From: Streptomyces sp. NRRL WC-3742
GTDB lineage: Bacteria; Actinomycetota; Actinomycetes; Streptomycetales; Streptomycetaceae
Length of the DNA stretch: 21,493 nt
NCBI RefSeq assembly: GCF_000720635.1
Contig: NZ_JOCF01000104.1
Location: forward strand, 1-21,493
Reading direction: 5' to 3'
Shown: positions 1 to 7,493 of the stretch, piece by piece
Numbering within the stretch: position 1 is the first letter of the stretch
Layout: the number at the start of each line of letters is the position of its first letter
Made by a program: the position numbers and the translations under genes
Notes under the pieces: generated by a model
The model's database searches: none
What the model was told of the DNA's origin: nothing
What the model saw: the letters and a program-made list of their open reading frames with translations, nothing else

Positions 1-36
1 CCTCGGCACCGCCGATGCACGCACCCATGGGGGCAC

Positions 37-57
37 CTCCCGGCCGAAGGCTGGGGG
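37..57 (-). terminator. Imperfect GC hairpin downstream of the first hydrolase gene
   Basis: A hairpin of about 9 bp with a 3-nt loop (stem 37-45 with 49-57, two G-T wobbles on the plus strand) lies about 60 bp past the stop of the minus-strand gene ending at 116. It looks like the GC-rich hairpins common between Streptomyces genes. The rest of 1-115 shows nothing I can call a gene. Terminator function is inferred from position, and the minus-strand RNA form would carry mismatches where the wobbles are. Confidence 0.4.
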
Positions 58-115
58 AGCCGCCCACTGATCCGACGTGATCCGAAAGACACGACCTAGC
101 CGCGACCAGCCGGGA

Positions 116-1327
116 TCAGCCGGTGGCCGGGCGGATGACGTCGGTGTAGTCGCCGAGGGAGATGGACGCGAAGTTGTGCAGGCTCTCGGTGCCCTCGGCG
201 AAGTAGCCGTTGTGGCCGGCCGCGTGGGCGGAGGAGACCTGCTCGGCGCCGAAGCCCGCGGAGGTCGGGTCGGCGCCGTGGCCGAGCCCGCCGACCTCCA
301 GGAACGGGACGTTGCCGATCCAGTCGCTGGGGTTGCGGGTGGCCCAGACGTGCACACCGGCGCCGAGTTCGGCGGTGCTCTGCACGCCCATGCCGGGGCT
401 GCCGAAGACCATCAGGTCGGTGATGCCGGAGGTGTCGGACGGCGAGGCGGCGGCGCGGGGGATCCTGGGGGCGGCGTTGCCGCAGACCACCGAGCCGTAC
501 GAGTGGCACAGCAGCGCCGGGGGCGCGTCCGGGCGGGTGGTCTCCTTCAGGCCCGCGAGCAGGCGCTGCAGCCGGGGCGCGGCGACGTCGGCCAGCCGGG
601 AGGTGGCGGCGTCGGGGCCCAGGCCCGAGGGGGTGACGTAGCCGGTCCAGGCGATCACGGCGGTCCGGGTGGCCGGGGCCTGGCGGCGCTCCTCGGCGTA
701 CAGGGCGCGGGCCATGCCGGCGGGGGAGCGCAGCGGGTCGGCGGCCTGGTCGAAGTGGCCGAGGTCGGCGTCGGAGCCGGGGACGAGTACGGAGATCCGC
801 TCGGCGTCGGAGAGGTCGCCCCACACCTCGGTGACCAGGCCGCGGCCGCGCGGGTCGAAGGCGAGGACCTGGCGGTCGGGGGCGAGCAGGTGCTCGACGT
901 CGTTGGCGCGGGAGACGAGCAGGGCGCGGGTGTCGGCGTCCAGCTTCGGGTCGGCGGCGCGGGCGCGGGCGTGGTCGCGTTCGGCGGCCAGGGCGATCCG
1001 GTTGGCCTGGTAGCGCAGGCCCAGCGGGGCGCCGTCGAAGTTGCCGACGACCAGCGGGTAGTCCTTGACCAGGCGGTCGAGCTCGGTGGGAGCGAGCGAG
1101 GCGAAGAACGCGGCGGCGGCGGCCGGGGTGGTGGTCGCGGGGTCGGGCAGCTCGCGGCCGAAGCTGTGGTCCTGGACCCAGGCGGCGCTGCCGGCCGGAG
1201 GGGTGCTGATCGCCAGCTGCTCGGTGGAGGCCGCGGCCTGGGCGGCGGCGGCGCCGGCGTCGGCGAGGACGGCGGCCCCGGCGAAGGCCCCTACCAGTAC
1301 CCGCTTCCAGCGTCGACGGTTGCGCAC
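116..1327 (-). CDS. Secreted DUF1023-type alpha/beta hydrolase (paralogue 1)
   Basis: This encodes about 403 aa of the actinobacterial DUF1023 (Abhydrolase_8) family, a serine-hydrolase fold whose natural substrate is unknown. Residues 1-34 look like a Sec signal peptide (basic RNRRRWKR, then an Ala-rich hydrophobic stretch). The nucleophile elbow CHSYGS places the catalytic serine near residue 276; PSDWIGN (D335) and GHNGY (H372) are likely acid and base. The block VLAFDPRGRGL followed by VPGSD is shared with the second copy at 7494-8627. I chose the GTG at 1327 because AAGGGAG lies 8 bp upstream and the signal peptide follows at once; an in-frame upstream start at 1435 would put 36 non-signal residues in front. 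It appears monocistronic, with about 320 bp before the next gene upstream. The family call is firm and the substrate is not predictable. Confidence 0.85.
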   Translation of the reverse strand: MRNRRRWKRVLVGAFAGAAVLADAGAAAAQAAASTEQLAISTPPAGSAAWVQDHSFGRELPDPATTTPAAAAAFFASLAPTELDRLVKDYPLVVGNFDGAPLGLRYQANRIALAAERDHARARAADPKLDADTRALLVSRANDVEHLLAPDRQVLAFDPRGRGLVTEVWGDLSDAERISVLVPGSDADLGHFDQAADPLRSPAGMARALYAEERRQAPATRTAVIAWTGYVTPSGLGPDAATSRLADVAAPRLQRLLAGLKETTRPDAPPALLCHSYGSVVCGNAAPRIPRAAASPSDTSGITDLMVFGSPGMGVQSTAELGAGVHVWATRNPSDWIGNVPFLEVGGLGHGADPTSAGFGAEQVSSAHAAGHNGYFAEGTESLHNFASISLGDYTDVIRPATG

Positions 1328-1650
1328 CGCACCAACTCCCTTGGGGCCCGTCACCGTTTCACGGGCGGTGCCCGGAGGGTGCGTGTTTCCGACTTGCAGA
1401 CTGCCGTGCAGAGTGCCTGCACGCTTCCTGGGCAAGCGTAGAGGTCACGAGAGGGTGACGGACAGGCTCAAACTGTGGGAAGGCTCACATGAACCGGGGG
1501 TGTCCTGCCGGCGTCCGGGTCCGCCTGCCGAGGTGACCGGCGCGAACGTGGAGACCGGTGCTCCGGCTGCGGGACGTTCGTTGCGCGCGACCCGTCGCAC
1601 GCCCCCGGGCGCGCCGTGCGCACCGGGGGCGTGGGCTGACGGACCTTCGC
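1328..1650. other. Intergenic gap with hydrolase promoter zone and DyP terminator
   Basis: These 323 bp separate two minus-strand genes. The left side must hold the promoter of hydrolase 1. It shows three TGCA-led units at 1395, 1407 and 1418 (TGCAGACTGCC, TGCAGAGTGCC, TGCACGCTTCC) and an inverted repeat ACGCTT-7-AAGCGT (1421-1439), both possible protein-binding sites. The right side carries the terminator at 1598-1633. No coding sequence here has a plausible ribosome binding site, and I could not fix a -35/-10 pair. Confidence 0.45.
1598..1633 (-). terminator. Terminator of the oxidase-peroxidase operon
   Basis: Perfect 11-bp inverted repeat CACGCCCCCGG (1598-1608) / CCGGGGGCGTG (1623-1633) with a 14-nt GC-rich loop. 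It begins 18 bp beyond the DyP stop codon on the minus strand. There is no U-run, as is usual for Streptomyces terminators. Confidence 0.7.
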
Positions 1651-4047
1651 TCAGCCGAGCGAGGCCCAGTTGTCGCAGGTGCGGTCCCCGTCGACCAGCC
1701 GGTCGGGGTGGCCGCTGCCGGCGGCGATCGAGATCCGGCGGTAGCTCTGGCCGCAGAACACCCAGTACTCGCAGGTCCCGCCGGGCGGCTGGCGGTCCGG
1801 GACGGGCAGGAAGCAGTCCACCCGGCTGAGGCCGCTCAGCGAGCTCCACTGGGAGAGCTCACGGTCGGTGCGCTCGCGCACGTCGGCGTGCCCGGGGCCG
1901 CCGGCGATCGAGACCAGCCGGTACTGCTGGCGGCCGCCGGTGGTGTGGAACACCCAGTACCAGCTCTTGTTCCTGCCGGTCGGGTCCTGCTGGTCCGCCA
2001 CCGGCAGCCAGCAGTCGACCTGGCCGACGCCGCTGAGCGAACCCCAGTACGTGAGGTCGCGGTCGGAGCGCTCCAGCGCCGTGGTGTAGCGGCCGCCGTT
2101 GCAGGTGATCGAGACCAGCCGGTACTGCTGGCGGCCGACGGTGCTGTGGAACACCCAGTACCAGCTCTTGCCCGCAGGGTCCTGCTGGTCGGGGACGGGC
2201 AGGACGCAGTCCACCCGGCCGACGCCCTGGAGGCAGGTCCAGGTGGTCAGCCAGGTGTCGTCCTCGACCTTGCGGTCGGTGTGGGCGGTGCCGTCCGCGA
2301 CGGAGATCACCCGGCAGAGGTCGCCGTGGAAGGCCCAGTACCGGGACTGGCCGCCCTTGCGGTACTGGTCGGGGACGGAGACGAACTCGTCGCAGGGGTA
2401 CGCCTTGACGGGCTGCGGCTTGGGCGGGGTGGTGGTGCCGCTGCCGGTCTGGCCACCTGTCTGGCTGCCGGTCTGCCCGCCCGTCTGTCCGCCGGTCTGG
2501 CCGCCGACCGGGGTGAGCCGGCCCTCGCAGAGCCCGCGCAGGATGCTCAGGGACGGCATGAAGGCGTACACCGAGCCGGTGGTCTGCACGAACTGCTGGA
2601 AGCTCACCGGGGTGTGGTTGATCAGCCCGTCCGGCCCGAGGTGCTCGAAGTCGACGTCCGGCGCCTCCTGGGTGACCGGGTCCTTCCCGGGCAGGGGCCT
2701 CGGGCTCGCGTGCCCGGCGGGGGTGTCGGTGCCGCTGTCGCGGTTCGGCGGGAAGTTCGGCTGGTCCATCCAGTCGGCCTGGATGAACTCGAACTGCCGC
2801 TGGAGGTCGGCCTGGTAGCAGATGAACAGCAGGCCGCGCGGGTCGTCCGGCCCGCCGGGGCCCTCGGAGGCCGGGTCGAACGGGGCGCCGTACGGGGTGC
2901 CCCGGCGCATGATCCGCCGGCCGTCGAGGGTCTTGGCGGGGATCGGGGGCTTGTCCGGGGCCTCCTGGAGCCCGTCCCGGGGGCTGGTCTTGCGCAGGTG
3001 CGACCAGAGCGGGGTGACCAGGCCCTCCAGGTCGTCGCGGAAGTCGAAGTCGTTGTCCTTGGCGGCGTCCGGGCTGTTGGGGACGTCCCGGTCCTGGTGC
3101 TTGCAGACGGGGGCTCCGGAGCGCCAGCGGCCGACCATCCGGGCGGCCAGCCACTCGGTGGTGGCGGTGTCCGGGACGGCCTTGGCGAGCTTCAGCTCCC
3201 TGAGCTTGACGGCGACCTGCGACCACCAGCCGGGCACGTCCTGGGCCAGACGGCGGACCACCTGGAAGGAGCCGTTGCGCGCCCACTCCGGGTACTGGGA
3301 CAGCGGCCCGCTGAACTGGTCGTTCTCCAGGCCGCAGACGAACTCCCCGGCCGGGATCAGCCGGGTGCCCGGGTGGCCGTCCTGCTCCTCGGGGTTGCTC
3401 GGGTTCGGCCGGTCGAAGCCCCGGATGCCGGGCTCGCTGATGCCGTCCTTGAAGCCGAAGTGCTCCTTGCCGCGCCGACTGCCCAGCAGCGTCTGGGCGT
3501 TCTGCTGGTAGACGATCAGGACGCGGCACTCGGCGGCGGCGATGCGCTGCGCCTCCACGGCCGAGGAGAGGTCGCGCTCGGTGTCCGCCGAGATCTTCAG
3601 CACGGCGTGCACCGGCTGGTTCCTCCCGTTGCCGAACAGCCAGTTCTCCGGGGAGTTGTCGCCGGTGTCGCCGAGGGCGCCGGCCCGCTGGGCGGAGCCG
3701 TCCTTGAACGCCTCCAGGCCGCCGCCGACCGGCGGGGGCGTGGGGAACGGGTCGGTGCCGGCGAGCATGCGCAGGCCCTCGTAGGTGAAGCTGACGCCCA
3801 GCCAGGTGGCCGTCAGGGACTTGGGGTCGTCGCCTCCCGCCGCGTGCTTGGCCTCGCTGAACGCCGCGTTGAACTCGGCGACCTGCCGGGTGGTGGAGAT
3901 CTGCGGGGTGATCCGGCGCAGCCAGTCGCGGGCGCGGGCGGCGTCCTCGAACTTGAGGAACAGGACGCTGACGTTGTCCTTCTTGAAGCCGGCCAGGATG
4001 TCGCCCTGGATCTCCTCGCTCTCGCGAAGGCTCAACTCCGTGGTCAT
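1651..4047 (-). CDS. DyP-type peroxidase fused to a hemopexin-like four-repeat domain
   Basis: This is a 798-aa heme peroxidase, long for a DyP (usually about 300-500 aa). Residues 1 to about 510 are the DyP region: IQGDILAGFKKD near the N-terminus, the distal motif GFKDG with D201, the proximal heme ligand probably H350 in SHLRK, and a conserved Arg in RRGTPYG (381-387). Residues 515-536 are a GGQT-type linker. Residues 552-798 hold four repeats of about 62-66 aa, each starting with (V)DC or CDE (C552, C614, C679, C745), then YW(V/A)F, an arginine strand and a W-S-L-S-G turn. This layout matches hemopexin blades. There are ten cysteines in this part; C552 and C791 could close the propeller as blade 1-4 disulfides do in known hemopexin domains. 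No signal peptide or Tat motif is visible. The ATG has GAAAGGA about 7 bp upstream, 24 bp after the oxidase stop. The DyP call is firm; the hemopexin-like call is inference. Confidence 0.88.
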   Translation of the reverse strand: MTTELSLRESEEIQGDILAGFKKDNVSVLFLKFEDAARARDWLRRITPQISTTRQVAEFNAAFSEAKHAAGGDDPKSLTATWLGVSFTYEGLRMLAGTDPFPTPPPVGGGLEAFKDGSAQRAGALGDTGDNSPENWLFGNGRNQPVHAVLKISADTERDLSSAVEAQRIAAAECRVLIVYQQNAQTLLGSRRGKEHFGFKDGISEPGIRGFDRPNPSNPEEQDGHPGTRLIPAGEFVCGLENDQFSGPLSQYPEWARNGSFQVVRRLAQDVPGWWSQVAVKLRELKLAKAVPDTATTEWLAARMVGRWRSGAPVCKHQDRDVPNSPDAAKDNDFDFRDDLEGLVTPLWSHLRKTSPRDGLQEAPDKPPIPAKTLDGRRIMRRGTPYGAPFDPASEGPGGPDDPRGLLFICYQADLQRQFEFIQADWMDQPNFPPNRDSGTDTPAGHASPRPLPGKDPVTQEAPDVDFEHLGPDGLINHTPVSFQQFVQTTGSVYAFMPSLSILRGLCEGRLTPVGGQTGGQTGGQTGSQTGGQTGSGTTTPPKPQPVKAYPCDEFVSVPDQYRKGGQSRYWAFHGDLCRVISVADGTAHTDRKVEDDTWLTTWTCLQGVGRVDCVLPVPDQQDPAGKSWYWVFHSTVGRQQYRLVSITCNGGRYTTALERSDRDLTYWGSLSGVGQVDCWLPVADQQDPTGRNKSWYWVFHTTGGRQQYRLVSIAGGPGHADVRERTDRELSQWSSLSGLSRVDCFLPVPDRQPPGGTCEYWVFCGQSYRRISIAAGSGHPDRLVDGDRTCDNWASLG
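2437..2505 (-). repeat. Coding repeat for the GGQT linker of the peroxidase
   Basis: About five to six degenerate 12-bp units encode TGGQ/TGSQ between the DyP and repeat domains (protein residues about 515-537). Such tracts act as flexible spacers between domains and can change length by slippage. Confidence 0.8.
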
Positions 4048-4071
4048 GGTGGTTCCTTTCGTACGGGGGTG

Positions 4072-5982
4072 TCAGGCCGTGGGGTTGAGCTGGATCCACT
4101 GGGCGACGCTCGGCACGCCGTCGCTGCTGAGGAGGAAGAGCATGTACCAGCCGGGAGGGGCGGCCTTGGCGTCCGGCGGGGCCTGGAACTCCAGCCGGTT
4201 GCCGGCCCGGCCGGTCAGCCGCAGCTCCAGGTGGCGCTGGCTGGTGTTGACCGAGTGGGTGGAGGTGGTCGGCGCCAGCAGGACGGCCCGGGCGGCGAGG
4301 CCGGGGGTGGTGCTGGTGACGGTGAACTTCTTGTCGTAACCGACCGGCGCGGTGGGGGCGTTGGCGAGCGCGGGCCGGTCGCCCTGGTGCAGGTAGGCGG
4401 GCTCGTAGATCTCGATGGTGCCGTTCATGGTGGTCGGGCCCGTGGTGCCGGGGATGCCGCCGACCGTGCCGTTGACGTCCGGGTTGTTGGCGAGCTGCTG
4501 GAGCTCGTCGCCGGTGACCATGATCCGGCCGTCCGGCAGCACCACGGCGTTGGAGTGGTAGCCGCGCGGCAGCCGCTGGACGGGGCCGAGCTGCCAGTTG
4601 CCCTGGTCGTCGCGCAGTTCGATCTGCCGGTACTTGAGGTCCGCGTTGGGGTTGTACGGGCCGTTGCCGTAGTCGCGGATGTCGTAGGCGCCGTTGACGG
4701 TCATCAGCCGGCCGTTGGGCAGCAGCAGGGTGTCGTCCTGGGTGCGGCCGAAGGCGCGGGACTTCTCGGCCGTCCAACTGCCGTTGGAGAAGCGCAGGGT
4801 GCTCGGGTTGTCGCGGTCGCCGCCGAGGATCAGGGCGGAGTCCGGGCCGTTGGCGCCGCCGGGCAGCATCACGGCGGAGCCGTAGTTGCGCTTGCGGCCG
4901 TCCGGGCGGGCGGTGAGGTCGGTGCGGGTCTCGGCGGCCGGGTCGAACCTCCACTGCTCGCCCGCGGCGCGGCCGAAGCCGTAGACGTTGCCGTCGTTGA
5001 GCGAGAACAGGTGCGGGTAGTCGAAGGAGAAGGGGGCGTCCACCGCGAAGCGGTCCACCGGGGTGTTCTTCGGGACGTCCTTCTTGGTGAGCGGCACGGG
5101 GAAGGACTTGGCGGGGAAGCGCTCGACCACCGGGGTCGGGGTGCCGTAACCCAGTTCGGACTGGCCGGACATGATCAGCTGCCGCCCGTCCGCGCCCGTC
5201 ACCACCGAGGGGTACCAGCGGCCGACGGCCATGTCGGGGTTGCGGGTCCACGTCTCCGTCCAGGGGTCGAAGACCAGCGAGAGCTTCGCGCCGGTGCCGC
5301 CGTTGCCGCCCAGGTTGCCGCCGAAGACGCCGAGCATGCCGTTGGGCAGGAAGGAGTGGCCCGAGCAGAAGAACGGCACCGGGCGCTGCTCGCCCAGGCC
5401 GTCCGGCATGTCCGAGACCGGCGGGGTGACCTGCTTGAAGGCGTCCGGGCCGTTGCCCTTGGACGGGTCCCAGAGGAAGGCCCGGCCGGCGTTCTCCCTG
5501 CCGATGGTCTGGGTGGGGGCGGGCTCCTTCTCCGGGTTGGTCTCGATCCGTTCGAAGGAGAACAGCAGCACCTTGCCGGTGGGCAGCAGGGCGATGTGGT
5601 CGCCGAAGTCCGGGGAGGGGAAGTACTCCTTGAACGCGCCGAACGTCCCCGGCGCGAAGCCCTTGTTGAGGCTCGCCTGGGAGTCGGTGAGCGCCTTGAG
5701 CCGGTTGGTGCGGGTGGTCTGCGGGTAGTCGCCGATGCCGCGGACGGCCGCGCGCATCCGGGCGTGCTCCTCCGCGTGCTCCTGACCGAGGGCGGCCACC
5801 TCGTCCTGGCGCATCTCGGCCGCGATCCGCTGGGAGTCGACGTGCGGGGTGAGGCCGCCCTGGGCGGGGTCGGCGGGCCCCTCGTGGGCGGCGGCCGGGG
5901 CGACGGCGGCGAGCAGGACGCCGGTGGTGACGGCGCAGACCACGGCGGTGGCCGGCCACCGGCGGGGTGGGGACGGGGACAT
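4072..5982 (-). CDS. Secreted galactose/glyoxal oxidase-like copper-radical oxidase
   Basis: The product is about 636 aa and resembles the AA5 copper-radical oxidases (fungal glyoxal/galactose oxidase, Streptomyces GlxA), which oxidise aldehydes or alcohols and reduce O2 to H2O2. The start at 5982 has GAGGAG 5-6 bp upstream and opens a Sec signal peptide (MSPSPPRRW, a hydrophobic core, then AAAHEG). A longer in-frame start at 6075 would bury the signal. Kelch-like motifs fill the middle (VFGGN, LILGGD, RLMTVNGAYD), then a C-terminal beta-sandwich domain of the DUF1929 type. Likely active-site residues are all present: C206 in FFCSGH and Y257 in GRWYPS for the Cys-Tyr cofactor, Y475-H476 in RGYHS, and H576 in THSVN. 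The gene heads an operon with the DyP peroxidase. Streptomyces glxA usually sits beside a cellulose-synthase-like gene, which is absent, so this may be a separate paralogue. The fold and copper site are well supported; the substrate is unknown. Confidence 0.88.
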   Translation of the reverse strand: MSPSPPRRWPATAVVCAVTTGVLLAAVAPAAAHEGPADPAQGGLTPHVDSQRIAAEMRQDEVAALGQEHAEEHARMRAAVRGIGDYPQTTRTNRLKALTDSQASLNKGFAPGTFGAFKEYFPSPDFGDHIALLPTGKVLLFSFERIETNPEKEPAPTQTIGRENAGRAFLWDPSKGNGPDAFKQVTPPVSDMPDGLGEQRPVPFFCSGHSFLPNGMLGVFGGNLGGNGGTGAKLSLVFDPWTETWTRNPDMAVGRWYPSVVTGADGRQLIMSGQSELGYGTPTPVVERFPAKSFPVPLTKKDVPKNTPVDRFAVDAPFSFDYPHLFSLNDGNVYGFGRAAGEQWRFDPAAETRTDLTARPDGRKRNYGSAVMLPGGANGPDSALILGGDRDNPSTLRFSNGSWTAEKSRAFGRTQDDTLLLPNGRLMTVNGAYDIRDYGNGPYNPNADLKYRQIELRDDQGNWQLGPVQRLPRGYHSNAVVLPDGRIMVTGDELQQLANNPDVNGTVGGIPGTTGPTTMNGTIEIYEPAYLHQGDRPALANAPTAPVGYDKKFTVTSTTPGLAARAVLLAPTTSTHSVNTSQRHLELRLTGRAGNRLEFQAPPDAKAAPPGWYMLFLLSSDGVPSVAQWIQLNPTA

Positions 5983-6153
5983 GGGTCTCCTCGGAGGAGG
6001 GATGGGTTCGGGGCGGCGAATGCGGACGGACGGGCCGTGGGCGGGCGCGGTCCAGCGGGGGTCGCCGACCGTCACAGGCCATCACGCCCCGTGGTGGTTC
6101 GCATGCGGGCCGACTCCATCGGCGTGGGCCGCGTCATTCGGGCGCCCCAATCT

Positions 6154-6190
6154 CCGAGGGGGCGCGGCCATGACGGCCGCGCCCCCTCGG
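6154..6190 (-). terminator. Strong terminator after the acyltransferase gene
   Basis: Perfect 16-bp inverted repeat, 6154-6169 and 6175-6190, with a 5-nt loop. It lies 21 bp past the acyltransferase stop (6212) and upstream of the oxidase gene, so it separates the two minus-strand operons. The oxidase promoter must lie in the roughly 170 bp to its left, where I see no clear -35/-10. Confidence 0.85.
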
Positions 6191-6211
6191 TGCCTCGAGA
6201 TCCGGTGCCGG

Positions 6212-7465
6212 TCAGACCACCCCGAGCGCGTACGCGGCGAACAGCGCCGCCGCCGCGCCGGCCAGGGCCTTCCCGCCCCGGGACAAGGCCGTCCACGGCC
6301 CGTCGAAGCGCCGGGTGAACCAGCCGATCGCCACCAGCGCGGCCGCGAGCAGCGGCAGCAGCGCCAGCCGTCCGGCCACCCAGCCCAGCGAGTCCGGCGC
6401 GGTGGTCAGCCCCGGGACGGCGCCCAGGCCCGCGGCGCCGGGAACCGCCACGGCGAGCATCGCGCTCTGGTGCCAGCAGAAGATCGTCATCGCCGACAGG
6501 TTGACCGCCACCACCGGCAGCCACAGCAGCGGACGGGCCGCCAGCAGCCGGCTCAGCCGCTCGCGCAGCAGCACCGCCGCGCCGCACTGCACCGAGGCCA
6601 GGGCCAGCACCAGCAGGGACGGCGGGTGCGAGTTGGTCCGCTCCGCCCCGGGCACGCCCACCATGCTCGCCGGGTAGTGGAACACCGTCAGCAGCACCGC
6701 GAACAGGACACCGCCGCCGAGCAGCAGCAGCCGGGCGCCCCGGCGGCCGAGCCTCCCCTGCGCCCACAGCACGCCCAGCTGGTAGCCGAACAGCCAGCCC
6801 GGCAGCAGGTTCAGCAGCCCCACCCAGGCGGGCACCGCCTCGGCCCACGGCCCGTACCGCAGCAGGTCGACGACGGCGACGACGGCCATCAGCAGGGCCG
6901 CCGACCAGCCGCCCAGGCGCCGTCCGAGGGCCGTGCAGAGCGGGGTGATCGCGGTCAGCGCCAGGTAGACGCCGATGTACCAGAGCGGCTGCACCACCAG
7001 CGTCGCCCCGGTGTGCACGGTGTCGCCCGGCACGCCGAGCGCGGGCAGCAGCGGGACGAGCGCCGCCCACACGGCCGCCACCCCGAGCACCGGGCGCAGC
7101 AGCCGCAGGGCGCGGGCGCGCAGCCACCCGCCGTAGGAGATCCCCTTCTCACGGGCGCGCTCCAGGGAGCGGACGGAGGAGTGGCCGCCGACGAGGAAGA
7201 AGACGCCGAGGAGTTGGAGGCCCCAGCTGATCGGGGCGAAGAAGCCGAGGGAGGAGAGCGGGCTGGCGTTGTGGAGGGCGCCGTCGGGGGAGAGGGTGAG
7301 GCCGCCGAGCATCCAGTGGCCGATCGGGACGGCGAGCAGGGCGATCGCGCGCAGCCCGTCCAGGGCGCGGTCGCGGGTGGCGGGCGTGCGGGCGTCGACC
7401 TTGAGGGCGGCGCGGTGCAGGGCGGCGCGGCGCTGGGTGGCCGGATGCGGGGTGGCGAGTGCCAT
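6212..7465 (-). CDS. Integral membrane acyltransferase (acyltransferase 3 family)
   Basis: This is a 417-aa polytopic membrane protein. The start region RDRALDGLRAIALLAVPIGHW carries the Asp-Gly-Leu-Arg and His typical of the acyltransferase 3 (OafA/YrhL-like) family, and VFFLVGGHSSVRSL followed by a basic WLRAR loop is the usual second motif. About ten hydrophobic segments follow, and no extracellular SGNH domain is attached. Family members O-acylate cell-envelope sugars, lipids or antibiotics; the acceptor cannot be read here. The ATG at 7465 has AGGAG about 8 bp upstream, and only 28 bp separate it from the stop of the preceding secreted hydrolase, so the two are almost certainly co-transcribed. 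One membrane acyltransferase and one exported hydrolase could act on the same envelope ester, but this is inference. Confidence 0.82.
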   Translation of the reverse strand: MALATPHPATQRRAALHRAALKVDARTPATRDRALDGLRAIALLAVPIGHWMLGGLTLSPDGALHNASPLSSLGFFAPISWGLQLLGVFFLVGGHSSVRSLERAREKGISYGGWLRARALRLLRPVLGVAAVWAALVPLLPALGVPGDTVHTGATLVVQPLWYIGVYLALTAITPLCTALGRRLGGWSAALLMAVVAVVDLLRYGPWAEAVPAWVGLLNLLPGWLFGYQLGVLWAQGRLGRRGARLLLLGGGVLFAVLLTVFHYPASMVGVPGAERTNSHPPSLLVLALASVQCGAAVLLRERLSRLLAARPLLWLPVVAVNLSAMTIFCWHQSAMLAVAVPGAAGLGAVPGLTTAPDSLGWVAGRLALLPLLAAALVAIGWFTRRFDGPWTALSRGGKALAGAAAALFAAYALGVV

Positions 7466-7493
7466 GGCGGGTGCTCCTGTCTGCGTGGCGGGA

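Noticed and set aside
1651..4047. Encapsulin cargo DyP
   Set aside because: No encapsulin gene is nearby and the C-terminus is a folded repeat domain, not a short cargo-loading peptide.
1859..6085. 1408-codon minus-strand frame overlapping the oxidase and peroxidase
   Set aside because: It reads the same strand in another frame, giving an Arg/Pro/Gly-rich sequence; both real genes have clear motifs and starts.
1558..6318. 1586-codon open frame on the plus strand
   Set aside because: It is antisense to the peroxidase and oxidase genes, is Gly/Ala/Val/Arg-rich without motifs, and arises from GC-biased codon positions of the real minus-strand genes.
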